The position numbers were made by a program, and so were the translations under genes. This document shows, piece by piece, positions 12,180 through 23,854 of a DNA stretch of 64,000 bases (positions are counted from its first letter, which is position 1; every line of letters starts with the position of its first letter). Below the pieces are notes generated by a model. It did not search any database and had not been told where the DNA came from. It worked only from the letters and a program-made list of their open reading frames with translations. The DNA is from Gossypium raimondii (taxonomy: Eukaryota > Streptophyta > Magnoliopsida > Malvales > Malvaceae): assembly GCF_025698545.1 (NCBI RefSeq), contig NC_068577.1:33745250-33809249 (forward strand), given 5' to 3'.

Positions 12180-15062
12180 TTACATTCAACTATTCCGATT
12201 AAGGCATGATCGGCTTGTATGGCCTGGATTCCTACACCATCCGCACAACTTCTCTTGACTGGCTGTTTCTCGAATATCCATATTGTTACGTATTCTAGTC
12301 GAGCAAGGTCGACCTTTTGGTTTACGACGTAATTCTCTATCTGGTAACAACTTAAAAGGAGCAAGAGATACGAGCGGTCACTTACGTTCATCTGGGACCG
12401 GTGGGAAAACGTGTCTCCAGACGCTGTACATGTTTTCTAATTTGTACACTTCGTCCACATAGCTCATCGGATCCAGACGGAGATTCTGACAAGCTGCAAT
12501 AACATGAGCGCATGGATAACGAAATGCATCAAACATCCCACAGTCACAAGTCCTATTTCGCAAGTGTACACAATATTACCCGCCAACAACACCTTGGTGC
12601 GGTCTGTCAAACTCTGTCACGCGAAACCATAAATTGTCTCGATTGTGACACACTGTGTGCATGGTGTTTTCCATTGCCTTGGCCTTGTTAATTTCTTGAA
12701 CTACCTTACTACACCATACATGGCCTCCCTGCATCTGGCCTACATAACTTGCTGCTCGCTTTGGAAATAGCATCACCAAACGAAAATATGTCTCTCGCAC
12801 AACCGATGTTATCGGTAGATGGCACGTTCCTTTAAGAACAGAATTTATGCATTCAGCCAGGTTCGACGTCATATGCCATATCGTAGGCTGCCGTCGTATG
12901 CTTGTGCCCACTGTTCGAAACGTATGTTACAAAGGTTGTCCGCCCCTTATCCGTTAATTGAACGTAAAATTGCCAACATCTCGTGAAAACGGTCTTTATT
13001 TATTTCATACCCTGTCAATATAAGATCATAACGAATAATTTATACCACTTCTACCAATAAAACTAATTCAAATTGACAAACGAAATAATACAGATATAGA
13101 CTAAATACCCATATTGGTCATTTGTCGTCGTTCGCTCTTAGATGGATATTGCCTGTAGTAGTTCGAAGCAACGTGTCTTAGGTAATATCTATGGTGTGTG
13201 CGCTGCCATAAGCTTCCCTGTCCATCAAATGCAGCGAGTATACCAGCGCCCCGATCTGAAATAACACAGATATCAGGTTAAGGGCACACATGCCTCTTTA
13301 AACTAGAGAGAAAGAAATCTCAGTCATCAGACGACTCCCCAGGTGTTATTGCAAATGCAATTGGAAGAATTCTCCCACTGCCATCCTGTGCCACTGCAAG
13401 CAATAGCCGATGAGTATACCTACCGAACATAAATGTACCGTCAATTTGTACCAACGGCTTGCAGTATAGAAATGCGTCTCGGCATTGCTTAAAGGTCTAA
13501 AACAGGCGTTTGAACACTTGGCATCCACGTAGCAATCGGTCGTTGTAGTACTCATGTTCTGTTTCAAGGTCTGTGATGACACCTGGGACGTATCTTTCTA
13601 GCACCTGACACCACTGCCATATTTCATTATATGAGACGTCCCACCCACTATGCATCTTCTCTAACGCCATTTGCTTAGCTATCCAAGCCTTGAGGTAAGA
13701 GGGCGTGTACCCCATTTGGCTACGAATATTGGCAATTAACACCGGCACTGAAGTCTTGGGATCTGCTTTAACCGTGGGCAGTATCAAGCTAGCTAACATA
13801 ACTGAATCCATCTTCTGATGATCTTGTGAAACACCTATAAACCGAGTACATTAAATAATGCAACATCGCATAATAAAAGTATTATTTAGAAACCGTCAAT
13901 ACTGTACATGCAGCATATGTATGTGGACCTTTGTACTTTTTAATCTCCCATAACCTTGTCATTTTCCTTAACGAGGCGTAGATTTTCCATGAACATGTAC
14001 CGTCTTGGACCACACACTTCGCCTCAAACTTATCAGATTTGGATTTAACGACGTGGTAGTTAACGCCGTTTTTGATGCTATGTTGTTTCAAAGCACCAAT
14101 AAAACTATCCTTGTTGGTAAACTGATTACCAACTTCAAATTCACCGGAATCTACCCCCCGAACTTATACGATCACGCAACCGGTGTGGTAGATCTGGAAA
14201 GTCTAACGCATCATCTGCAGACAGATCGACATTATGCATGTGGGCTAGAGGTGAGTATGCTCTGAATCGTGGATTTTCTTCTTCATCTGAACTCCTTTTA
14301 GCATCTTCAGGTTCTGTTGGAATAGGCTCCGATTCAGAAAATAAGCCAACTTCTACACCATCCGGCCCAGGCTCTCGAGATGGATCCACATCGGAGTCAT
14401 CTTCTAACCCACAATCATCTACAGCATATGAGGTCCCCTCACCGGTTGACGTCGTAGGGAGTACATCATCCTTTCTTCTGGGCATTTGATAACGTCCCCA
14501 ATTAGATGTAGATTGCCACCCACTAGAACTTGATGCCGTTCCCCAGTACATATTTCCAGCATCAAACATCGAGCCACCGACGTAAATGTCCCATCCACCA
14601 ACAGAGTGTCTTGCAGGGGATGTGCATTTGACATCGTTACCAAACATGGGTTGTTCCGTATTTTGTAACCTGCTAACCGAGTGTCGGCCAGTGGTTGTGT
14701 ATACATCTCGAACACCGGTCGCAAGTACATCATTTGGTGATGTAAATTACATATAACTCAATATAAGGTGCTCCACTAGCAAGATAAGTCTGCACCATTA
14801 GCTCCAAGCTACGAGCACCTTTTATGTCGAACGAGTCATATGTCATCGGATCAACAGAAGAACAAAATTGATACGTGATAAACAGAACTTTCATTGGCGT
14901 CGTTCCGAAAATTCAACGCCTAATTATTTTACGAAGTTCTGTCAAATCTATGTTCAGGTTAAAAACTAGTCGCACCGTATTCTCCGAAAAAAAAACAACA
15001 CCATTCTCGGTGTGGCAAACCTCACCATCATAGTAAATAACAACACTAATATGTTCACTCAT
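12180..15062 (-). pseudogene. MURA-type MULE transposase, broken
   Basis: The transposase would cut and paste the element by its inverted repeats. On the - strand the pieces lie in the usual order. First is a PB1-like N-terminus (ISVVIYYDGEVCHTENGVV, from 15062; an in-frame ATG also lies at 15119). An acidic linker follows (14647-14141). The MuDR DNA-binding region (14091-13882) has KSDKFEAKCVVQDGTCSWK. The catalytic MULE domain has VQIDGTFMFGRY near 13450 and CVISDRGAG near 13255. A SWIM zinc finger (CDCGMFDAFRYPCAHV, about 12545-12500) and a C-terminal knuckle CGWCRNPGHTSRSC (about 12250-12200) complete it. Frame changes and stops break it, for example a Trp-to-TGA change in the ESSDD-DFF block near 13320. 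One intron probably lies near 13000-13120. Family certain; activity lost. Confidence 0.88.
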
Positions 15063-15124
15063 ATTTGAAACTCTAACCTTTTTAGCCTCTCTAAATTGTT
15101 TCTGCTGTGACTTATGCATTCTGA

Positions 15125-15360
15125 GAACATTTTTTGCCTCATTTATAGCCTCAGCTCAAACATGCTACTGTAGCAAAAGCGCATCCACGTGGGCGCGATT
15201 TCACAAATTCTTCTCATAAAGCATCCTGGTAGAAGCGATTTTATACTATTTGCTCAGAAACGTCAACTCAAAATTATTTCTTCCAGGACCAACTGTAGCA
15301 AAAGCGCGTCCAGGAGGGCGCGATTTCACAAATTCTTCGCGTCCATGTAATTTAATTTTA
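15125..15360 (-). repeat. Subterminal repeat units of MULE A
   Basis: Two diverged copies of a roughly 120-bp unit. Each holds a CpG-rich block (GCGCGATTTCACAAATTCTTC type) joined to CTGTAGCAAAAGCGC and a CAGGACC motif. The same unit recurs in MULE B at 29165-29530 and in MULE C at about 50005-50150, always on the side away from the PMD gene. Confidence 0.7.
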
Positions 15361-15499
15361 ATTAATTAATTAATTTCTCTCTGAAGCCTTAAAAATATTA
15401 AAAACCCTAAAAAACCTAACGTGGGAAACACCGCGAAATCGCGTCCACATCAGCGCGCTTTGCTGACGTGGACACAAATCGCGCTTTCAAGGCCGCGCT

Positions 15500-15673
15500 T
15501 TGTTCCCATGTCAGCAAAACGCGCTGACGTGGACGCGATTTGCTGATATATCCTCTGACATCGTGCTGACGTAGACGCGATTTAGGAGAAAAAGGCCCAT
15601 TCCGATAAATAATGAAATACTGGGCCTATTTTGATAAATTTAAAAAAAATTGGCTTTTTTTGGTATTTTGGCC
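15500..15673 (-). repeat. Right terminal inverted repeat of MULE A
   Basis: Inverted partner of 9306-9480, ending at the target duplication (15674-15682). Inside it lie two or three CGTCAGC/GCTGACG pairs. Just inward (about 15395-15420) is a short AAAAACCCTAAAAAACC stretch that corresponds in position to the start of the telomere-like arrays of copies B and C. Confidence 0.85.
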
Positions 15674-15682
15674 AGTCAATGG

Positions 15683-16012
15683 TTGTTCAAAATTCTTTAA
15701 ATACCAGATTGAAACAACCGAATACTATAGGGGGCAAATAATGTATTTAGCCTCATTTTTTAACAATAAAAACCGAGCAAAATGAACCGAAGTGGTGTTA
15801 CGTCGGTTTAATGGATAAACCAAAGTTTGCTCAAAACCTCGCCGCCTAGTTGTACTCGTTTTCTTGTCACTTATTTCTTGTGTTCCGTTCCCTACACTCG
15901 CGCTTTTCTCTGCTTTCACCAGATCAAAAGGAAATTCAAAAGAAATAAAGATCGTACAAATAAGAATCTTTATTACGCTACTGAGAACTCTGCCCAGGAA
16001 AAAGCAGACGCA
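15683..16012 (+). promoter_or_regulatory. Short 5' flank of the tafazzin-like gene, between MULE A and the start codon
   Basis: Only 330 bp separate the MULE target duplication from the ATG at 16013. This stretch must hold the 5' UTR, so most of the original promoter has been pushed 6.4 kb away or replaced by MULE end sequence. I see no clear TATA box here. Confidence 0.45.
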
Positions 16013-19000
16013 ATGGCCGTACAGCGGTTAGACAGAGGCGATCTATGGAAGAACAAGGCTCGCGTTTTGCAACTCCAGCTCAGGCAGCGCTTCAGGGTGG
16101 CAGTCGATCGCCACCGTCCTTCAGTCCTTGCTGATCGTTACTTCTCCTCCTCGGTTCAGCGCTGGCTCCGTCGCTTCCGCGACTTCCGTCGCGATTCCCT
16201 CCCTTCTTCCTCCTCTTTCTACCGTAAAAAAGGTCGCTTTTCCTGCTCTGGTTTTCATGTCTTCGATCTATTTATGATTTTTTTTCGCTTTGTAGCAGTT
16301 TTATTTCCTTTAATTTTTTTTTTATAATTTACTATCAGAGGATGCAAAGAAGTAATTGTTAGGAAGTAAAATGACCTTTTTGTCCCCCCAGTTATTTCTA
16401 ATTTCATAATTTGAAGATTTAAAAATTTATTTGAATTGAATTCTTAGCTTACCAATTTAAGTTTCTGGTCTTATAGTGAGTAAAGACTTTGACGTGGAGG
16501 TGGATTCAGCTATTTTTCGAATGCTTCAAGCTGTTGCGGTTCCTTTGATTGGAAATGTTTGCCATGTTTTTATGAATGGTCTCAATCGTGTCCAAGTACG
16601 TACGCTTTTGTGTAATTGAGAAAATTCTGTTGTGTTCTTTGCAGGTATTTCACAGTTTCTAGGAACTAATGCATGTTCTCTAATGTGGCAGGTTTATGGC
16701 CTTGAAAAATTACATGATGCTTTGCTTAATAGACCCAAGAACAAGCCCCTTATAACGGTATAAGCTGTGGTTTTTACTTTTTGTCAGTTTTAGCTTTTGT
16801 CTCATTCATTGGTGTTATGTTGAGTCCTATGCTGATGAAGGAATGTTTCTTTGCAGGTAAGCAATCATGTTGCTTCTGTGGATGATCCATTTGTCATTGC
16901 TTCACTGCTTCCTCCCAGAGTTCTTCTTGATGCTCAGAACTTGAGATGGACCCTGTGTGCATCAGATCGATGCTTCAGTAATCCCGTGACGTCAGCATTC
17001 TTTCGATCTGTAAAAGTGTTGCCAGTTTCTCGTGGTGATGGGATTTACCAGATGGTACATCTTTTAAATTTTGGCATATTCTTAGCAAGTATGGAACAGT
17101 GTGTGTTGAATAAGGATCAAGTCGATAAGTATACATCATGCAAGTGGGTAGAATCAATGTTACAAGGAATGTGGATAGGTCTTGTAAGGGGAATGAAAAT
17201 TAGAACACAATCGCTACTTATATGAAACCTAATTTGATAGTATGGTTTTCTCTGGTTCGTTTAGTAGGAATGAAATATGATTATCGTAACATAAAACCTT
17301 ATTTTTTGGAACTTATACATACGAATTTTATGTTCATATAAAGTACACAATTCTTAATTCTGAAGTTAGTGGATTGTTTTGTTTTACCCAATAAGCTTAT
17401 AATAAACTATACATTAATCAGATCATTAGTTTTACTAAATTGGACCGCTAGTGTTCCTTGATTAGGATTGTGTATCAATTTGAAAATGGTCGGAAAGATA
17501 GCGATTGTGGTATGCATTGTTGAGATGAGGAACGTTTAACTGAAGGTGGAAAACAAAGAAGACGGATATATTATTGGCTTTTGAACGTCTTTGAAATGTA
17601 TGATTGCTAATGTAGTCGAATAGTTTGATTGTACATACAATTTACATGCATATTGTTTAGTGCCTTTAAGGGACTTTGTTTCCTTTTCTGTTCCTTGAAC
17701 TTCATATGATGCATAAGTTATGTAATATGTGTTAGACGTGAGATACTTGGACTTTCATCAACAGGTTTATAGTCTGGTATGTTGATTTTAACTTGCATGT
17801 TTATGCCTTCATTAATTACTTAAACATGTGTGGTTTATGCCCATTTCATCATTTTGATTCAATTTGTTGCAGGGCATGGATATGGCCATTTCGAAATTGA
17901 ATACTGGTGGATGGGTTCATATCTTTCCAGAAGGTAGTCGTTCTCGAGATGGTGGAAAAACTGTGAGATCTTCTAAGAGAGGTGTCGGGAGGTGAGTGTA
18001 AATAACTTCCTATACAAATCTACATCTTCTCACATCAGGAAATAAACAGACCCATCTCTTGACAGAATCTGTGTTAAAGGGATAACTTTTTTCAAAAAAA
18101 ATGGAACTTTTAGCCCATTTGTTGCTTTCCTTGTTAGTAACAAAACTTTTGGAAACATTGTTATGGTGATACAGGTTAGTTCTAGATGCTGACAGTACCC
18201 CAATTGTTCTGCCATTTGTGCATACTGGAATGCAAGATGTTATGCCAATAGGGGCCAATTTCCCGAGGATTGGCAAGACGGTATGTATTCCTGCTGTTAT
18301 TCCTTTGCTTAATAGACATTAGTTTTATGTGCCACTGTCTGAGCTTGAATATCTCCAGTGGCTTCACAATGCTTTTACATGGTCCCGTTTATAGTAGCAT
18401 TTAAGAAAAATCCTTCCTAATTGGCCGGTTATATTGGGTTTTATGTTTATGATCTCATTTCCTGTCAATAATTGTTTTGCTGAATTCTTTTAATACATGC
18501 AACTTTGTAGGTGACAGTTCTAATTGGAGACCCTATAATTTTTGATGATCTGCTTAACTCGGAAGAAGCCACAGAAGCATCAAGAGGAAAATTATACGAT
18601 GCTGTCGCATCCAGAATTGGGCATCAACTGCAGAATTTGAAAGTAAAAGTCGACAAATTAGCGCTCGAGCAATCTATCCGATTAGAAAACCATAGCAAAG
18701 ATGGTGCAGAACGAGCAGCCAATATCTTGCACCAGGTAGATTTGGATCCATTTGGGTTAGGAAGCCATGAATATATTAGGTATGAATCCTTGGTAGAAGA
18801 AACCCGAACGAAGCTGAATGATATGAGTCCCGAAGAAGCCACTGCAGATGTTTATACGAGAATGGGATATTCTTGTGAAGGCGGGATTGGTTCAAGGATT
18901 CGCAGTTATATGGATCCAACTGAATTGATGGGATTCGCAGCGAGAGGCTTGCTAATGAACTGCAGATCCAAGGAAAAGTATTCAGACACAAGTGACATAC

Positions 19001-19065
19001 GCCCACTGAAGACTTGGAAACAGTATTTGGAAGCTAATATGCTAAAACAATGGAATACATGTTAA
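16013..19065 (+). CDS. TAZ: Tafazzin-like phospholipid acyltransferase, 7 exons
   Basis: Exons: 16013-16232, 16477-16595, 16692-16757, 16857-17054, 17873-17991, 18175-18280, 18511-19065. They join in frame to 460 aa. The first exon could instead end at 16223, also in frame and three residues shorter. The start is the only ATG in the first-exon frame. The acyltransferase domain has the HX4D motif NHVASVDDP (His139/Asp144) and the FPEG substrate motif FPEGSRSRDG (219-228). IVLPFVHTGM and VLIGDPI follow, then a long C-terminal extension (about 290-460) like that of the longer plant tafazzin homolog (Arabidopsis At3g05510 by memory). Known family role: acyl transfer to lysophospholipids, including cardiolipin remodelling in mitochondria. 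No frameshift or missing motif. All splice sites are GT-AG. Confidence 0.92.
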
Positions 19066-19951
19066 AATTTGGTGTTCGAATATGTAAATAAGAAACCTTG
19101 ATATTTCAGCAGTTTTGATATATGCTAAATATAAATTTCCAGCTTTTACTTCTACCTCATGTTGCTCTCGTATCTCTACTAACTCTACACCACTAATATC
19201 AAATGTCTATAGCGTGTATTTACTTCCGATTTGATTACACTTCACATCGTGAATGAAACTAATTAATAAAATAATACATAAAATTTATATAATATTAAAA
19301 TTAAAAGAAATTGAATTATATTATTTATGAGTCGATATCAAGTTAACTTATAACGTTTACTCAATCAAATATACTTTTAATATTAAAACCACTTATTTAA
19401 TTTACAACTATATATGTATAAAATAATATATATTAAATAATTAAAGATATTATTAATTTATAAAATTGGTAGAGGTAACAAATCGTGCATATTAAAATGA
19501 ATATATAAAATAAATTAAAATGAAATTTTGGTTGAGTAGTAAAATTAAGTTTTGTCAATCCAACTGGTGTGAGTTCAAATCATTATATTCATATTTTTCT
19601 TATTAATTTTTTAAAAATAAAATATTAAAATATCCTCAAATAATATAACTTTATTCTAGGTATATATTTGGGTTGTGCAGTGGAGTAATTTGAAAAAGAA
19701 AAGGAGCCCAAATTTGAATGAAAGAGCAGGCCGACGTGAAGGAAATAAGCCCATTGCAGATTCATCGGCTGAAATCGAATTTTTTCAAGCTCTCATTTTC
19801 TTCGACAACAAGAGAACTACAGTTTGGTAGTATAAAGATCTTCATCTGTTCTTCCTTTTTCTCTATTCTCTCCGCTTGTATTCTTTTCCTTCATTTTCCG
19901 ACTTATCTTTCGCTTGAAATCATCGTTGTATTTTTTTTAAAACCCTCACCG
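19066..19951. other. Intergenic spacer with 5' flank of RPT5
   Basis: AT-rich spacer after the tafazzin-like gene. Around 19520-19585 a tRNA-like stretch (TTGGTTGAGTAGT followed by GTGTGAGTTCAAATC) could be a SINE relic. From 19718 the RPT5 frame is open without stops, but this is most likely 5' UTR. A pyrimidine-rich TTCTTCCTTTTTCTC tract lies at about 19850. Confidence 0.5.
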
Positions 19952-22788
19952 ATGGCGACCGCTATGGTAGAAGATTCTAGCTTTGAAGAAGACCAGCTGG
20001 CTTCCATGACTACCGAGGATATCGTCCGAGCTTCCCGTCTTCTTGATAACGAGATTCGTATTCTCAAGGTCCCTCTTTGACCTTGATCTCTCTCTTTCTC
20101 TCTCTCTCTCCCCCGCATTATGATTACTATTTTTTAGGGTTTTTGTTTTTGTTTCTTTTTTAGGGTTTCTTTTTTAATCCACAACTATCAATTTTAATCA
20201 GATGGTTTCTTTCAATTACTCGATGTTAATCGGATGTTAGTTTTGGGTATGGATTAAATCTAGGTAATGTTTACAAATAAGGGAATGTTCTTTAGTTTAG
20301 TTGCAAATTTTCTGGTTTATTATAATTGGGATATGTTGATGGTTAAAGCTATATTATTTTGTTTTTTATGGAAAAACTTTTTCTTCTTAAATAATGTAGC
20401 TATATTTTGATCGAATTTTCTGATTTTTGTTTTAATTGGTTTCTGGGATTAAAGGAGGAGATGCAAAGGACAAATCTCGAGTTGGATTCATACAAGGAAA
20501 AGATTAAGGAGAATCAAGAGAAAATTAAGCTTAACAAGCAGTTGCCTTACTTAGTCGGCAACATTGTTGAGGTAAATTTTTCTTCCTTCTTTTTCCCCCA
20601 ATGAACCCTGTTGAACTTCTGTGTTAAATTTGTGTTCCAGTAATCTTTTATTTATTCTGTACTGGTATATATAATTCTGAATTTAAATAAACTCAAAAGA
20701 GTATTCTAAGGGGGCAGCAAATGAATAATGAGCCATTGCAGATGAATAATAAGCAAAGCTTCTGCTTGCATTTTAGTTGGACTAGATTGTGAGTATTGGA
20801 TACAGATGTGTTTGACATGGCCCATGTCGAAAAATGTGTGTGGCACCCATGTCAAACATGGGTACTTGCTGCTTTAAATTTTAACTGCTCTTTCTTTCAG
20901 ATATTGGAGATGAACCCTGAAGATGAGGCAGAGGAAGATGGTGCCAACATAGATCTAGACTCACAAAGGAAGGGTAAATGTGTTGTGCTGAAAACCTCTA
21001 CTCGTCAGGTAATGGCACAGCATCATTTCTTATCTGCTACTAATAGGGAAAGTCGATAATCAGTTTTGTTTTTCCTTAGTTCAAGTGGTTACCAAAATCA
21101 ACATCTTTGAATATCAGTTGAAAGCAAAACTGGATTGATCTTGACTTGTTTTATAATTACTACAGACCATCTTTCTACCTGTGGTTGGACTTGTAGACCC
21201 TGATAAATTGAAACCTGGTGATTTGGTTGGTGTCAACAAAGACAGCTACTTGATATTGGATACTTTGCCATCTGAGTACGACTCCAGAGTAAAGGCTATG
21301 GAGGTTGATGAGAAGCCAACTGAGGACTACAATGATATTGGTGGCTTGGAGAAGCAGGCAAGTTTTCTTAATTCCTACTGACCTTTCTGAGATTATCATT
21401 TTGTAACTGTTAAGCTAATGTTTAATTCTTTTTCCCCATTTTCTGATTGTTGTTCCTGGATCAGATCCAAGAACTAGTTGAGGCCATTGTGTTGCCCATG
21501 ACTCATAAAGAAAGGTTTCAAAAGTTAGGCATTCGTCCACCTAAGGGGTGCTCTTATATGGACCTCCTGGCACTGGAAAAACCTTGATGGCCCGTGCTTG
21601 TGCAGCACAAACAAATGCCACGTTCTGAAGCTAGCAGGCCCACAACTGGTTCAGGTATTAAGTCCTATAGCCTTTTCGGCTTACTTCTCTATATATTAGA
21701 TCCTGTCTACTCGTTTCAGTTCCTGTTGGAATCATTTTTTGCCATGCTCCTCACTTGGTTAGTATAACATGACAGAAAATTGTGAGTAATGGAGTAGTTT
21801 TTATCATTTAATGGTATTATTTTGTGCTTTTATATCGGCTTGCTTAGGCCCTATAATAAGTAAACAATCATGATGCATGTAGATGTTTATTGGAGATGGA
21901 GCAAAACTTGTCCGTGATGCTTTTCAGCTTGCAAAAGAAAAGTCTCCATGCATCATTTTTATAGATGAAATTGATGCAATTGGCACGAAGCGTTTTGATA
22001 GGTAATGCCATATCTTAAAATCTTCAGAGGCAAATTTGTTTCAAATCTGGTTGTGGCATTTATTTGTGGATAAAAACCACTGATTCTTGATCTGCCTGCT
22101 ACCATGTGCAGTGAGGTGAGTGGGGATAGGGAGGTTCAGCGAACAATGTTGGAACTGCTTAACCAGCTTGATGGCTTTAGCAGTGATGAACGCATTAAGG
22201 TTTGACTTTGTGGTGCATCATTTTTTTTCTGTTATCTATTTGCTAAAACATAAGGGATCTATTTTAATATAATGAATGTATTATAGGTCATAGCAGCAAC
22301 TAACCGAGCTGATATCCTTGACCCTGCTCTGATGCGTTCTGGTCGATTGGATCGTAAAATTGAGTTCCCACATCCCACTGAAGAAGCAAGAGCTCGAATC
22401 CTTCAGGTATGACTTTCATTGCTTCTGCTTCCATGGATTCAATCCTGGGCAGAATTTTACTAAAAGCTTGCATTGATTTTGTAGATCCACTCAAGGAAGA
22501 TGAACGTTCATCCAGATGTCAATTTTGAAGAACTTGCTCGATCTACAGATGATTTCAATGGAGCACAGCTGAAAGCTGTTTGTGTGGAGGCAGGCATGCT
22601 AGCTCTTCGCCGTGATGCAACTGAGGTGCAGTTTCAAATCTTTTAGAAGTTTTTCTTTTATTTGAGGTGGGGGAGCTGCTAAATAACAAATTGGGGGTTG
22701 TGTTTTATAGGTGAACCATGAAGATTTTAATGAAGGCATCATTCAGGTGCAAGCTAAGAAGAAGGCAAGCCTAAATTACTATGCATAA
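19952..22788 (+). CDS. RPT5: 26S proteasome regulatory ATPase subunit RPT5 (6A), with two single-base losses in the Walker A exon
   Basis: RPT5 is one of six AAA-ATPases in the 19S base that unfold and feed substrates into the 20S core. Exons: 19952-20068, 20455-20571, 20901-21008, 21166-21357, 21465-21654, 21883-22001, 22112-22199, 22287-22406, 22485-22625, 22711-22788. The protein starts [15 protein letters not shown], has an N-terminal coiled coil (about 28-65), an OB region, Walker B IIFIDEID (266-273), the sensor/arginine-finger block [21 protein letters not shown], and ends in the HbYX-type tail YYA that docks in the 20S ring. The fifth exon is 190 bp where 192 is expected. One base is missing after RPPKG (about 21547) and one after ATF (about 21625), so Walker A (about residues 211-218) is read out of frame and hits TGA. 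Every other exon is intact. Intron 4 uses a GC donor (GCAAGT at 21358). ATG 19952 was chosen because the family starts there; the open frame extends further upstream. Confidence 0.9.
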
Positions 22789-23854
22789 TGGGAGAGCATT
22801 TCAGTGCAAGAATGTGAAGGTGCTTGTGTTGAGAATAGGTTGATATACATATTTGACTCTCTGCCCAATTATGTTGTGTTAGGTTTTACTTGGTTTGCAC
22901 TTAATTTTATATAAGAAAACTATTTACAAATGGATTGTTCTATTTAAAAGACTGAATCAGGTAGTTCAGCAACAGATTAAGATTGAGAGGGGAAAAAAAG
23001 TTTAATCTGAAAATTTTGTATTTGAATAGGAAATGAAAAAGAAAGAATTAGGTGAACTAGTTTTTTCTTTATATAAAATGGTCTGTTTAATGGAAAGATG
23101 ATAATGAGATAACTTTATAATAACAAGTTTAGTTGTAAATGTTTATACATTTACACAATGCATATATTAGTAAATTAAGTAATCCTCAAATATATTGTGA
23201 TATATTTCAATGTTAATTAATTGTATTTTGTTAACTTGAAAGAGGTCCAATTTATTTTAAGAAATTAAATTTTCTACTTTTCAAATTTGGAGTTGTTTTG
23301 TCTCATTAAGACTTAAGAGTTGTTATTATGCTAATTATGTCAACTGTTCATTAACCATTTAACACTTGATGATCAAAATTGAAAACAAGTAAATCCTTTT
23401 GGTTAAAATTTTATTAGAATTTTTAACAATAATTGATTCAAACAATATAGGTTTTTCTATACAAATTTGTTTAAAATTAAATCGAATATATTTTAATCAA
23501 TAGAATTTGAACTTTTGAAATCTTTTGTTGAAGGTTGTTACCTTATTTGATCTAATAATTTATATACTAGTTTATTTGTAAAGGGTTAATAAATATGGAG
23601 TTTCTTGAATTTGACCATTTATATTTACTTGGTATCTATTTATTTCTCTAACTAGTACTTAAATTTGAAAACCGTAAGCCAATTTGGTTTTTTTTTTTTG
23701 TAAACATTGTTAAAATATGCTGACATGGTGTTGGCATGGCGCTAACAACCAATAGCATGGTGAAATGTGACATCATCGCATTCTGATATGTGGAAAAATA
23801 TGTGTTTTTTTATAAATTTAAAATCTTTTTTGCCACGTGTTAAAATGTGAGGTT
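22789..23854. other. AT-rich intergenic spacer after RPT5
   Basis: Includes the RPT5 3' UTR, with AATTTTATATAAGAAAA near 22900. Otherwise there are stops in all frames and no recognisable element. About 23700-23790 holds GACATGGTGTTGGCATGG-like repeats seen in many plant spacers. Confidence 0.5.

Larger units (their letters stand above)
9306..15673. mobile_element. MULE copy A: PMD gene plus MURA transposase
   Basis: A 6368-bp Mutator-like element flanked by a perfect 9-bp duplication AGTCAATGG (9297-9305 and 15674-15682). Terminal inverted repeats begin GGGCAATTTACC on the left and GGCCAAAATACC (reverse complement) on the right and match imperfectly for 100 bp or more. Inside are a + strand plant-mobile-domain gene (9774-11873) and a convergent - strand MURA-type transposase gene (15062-12180). 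Both are decayed. The right end lies 330 bp before the start codon of the tafazzin-like gene. Copies B and C at 26488 and 49661 belong to the same family and lack the transposase. Confidence 0.93.

Noticed and set aside
19718..19951. In-frame N-terminal extension of RPT5 from an upstream ATG
   Set aside because: The family starts at MAT-MVED; the extension has no conserved feature and reads like a 5' UTR.
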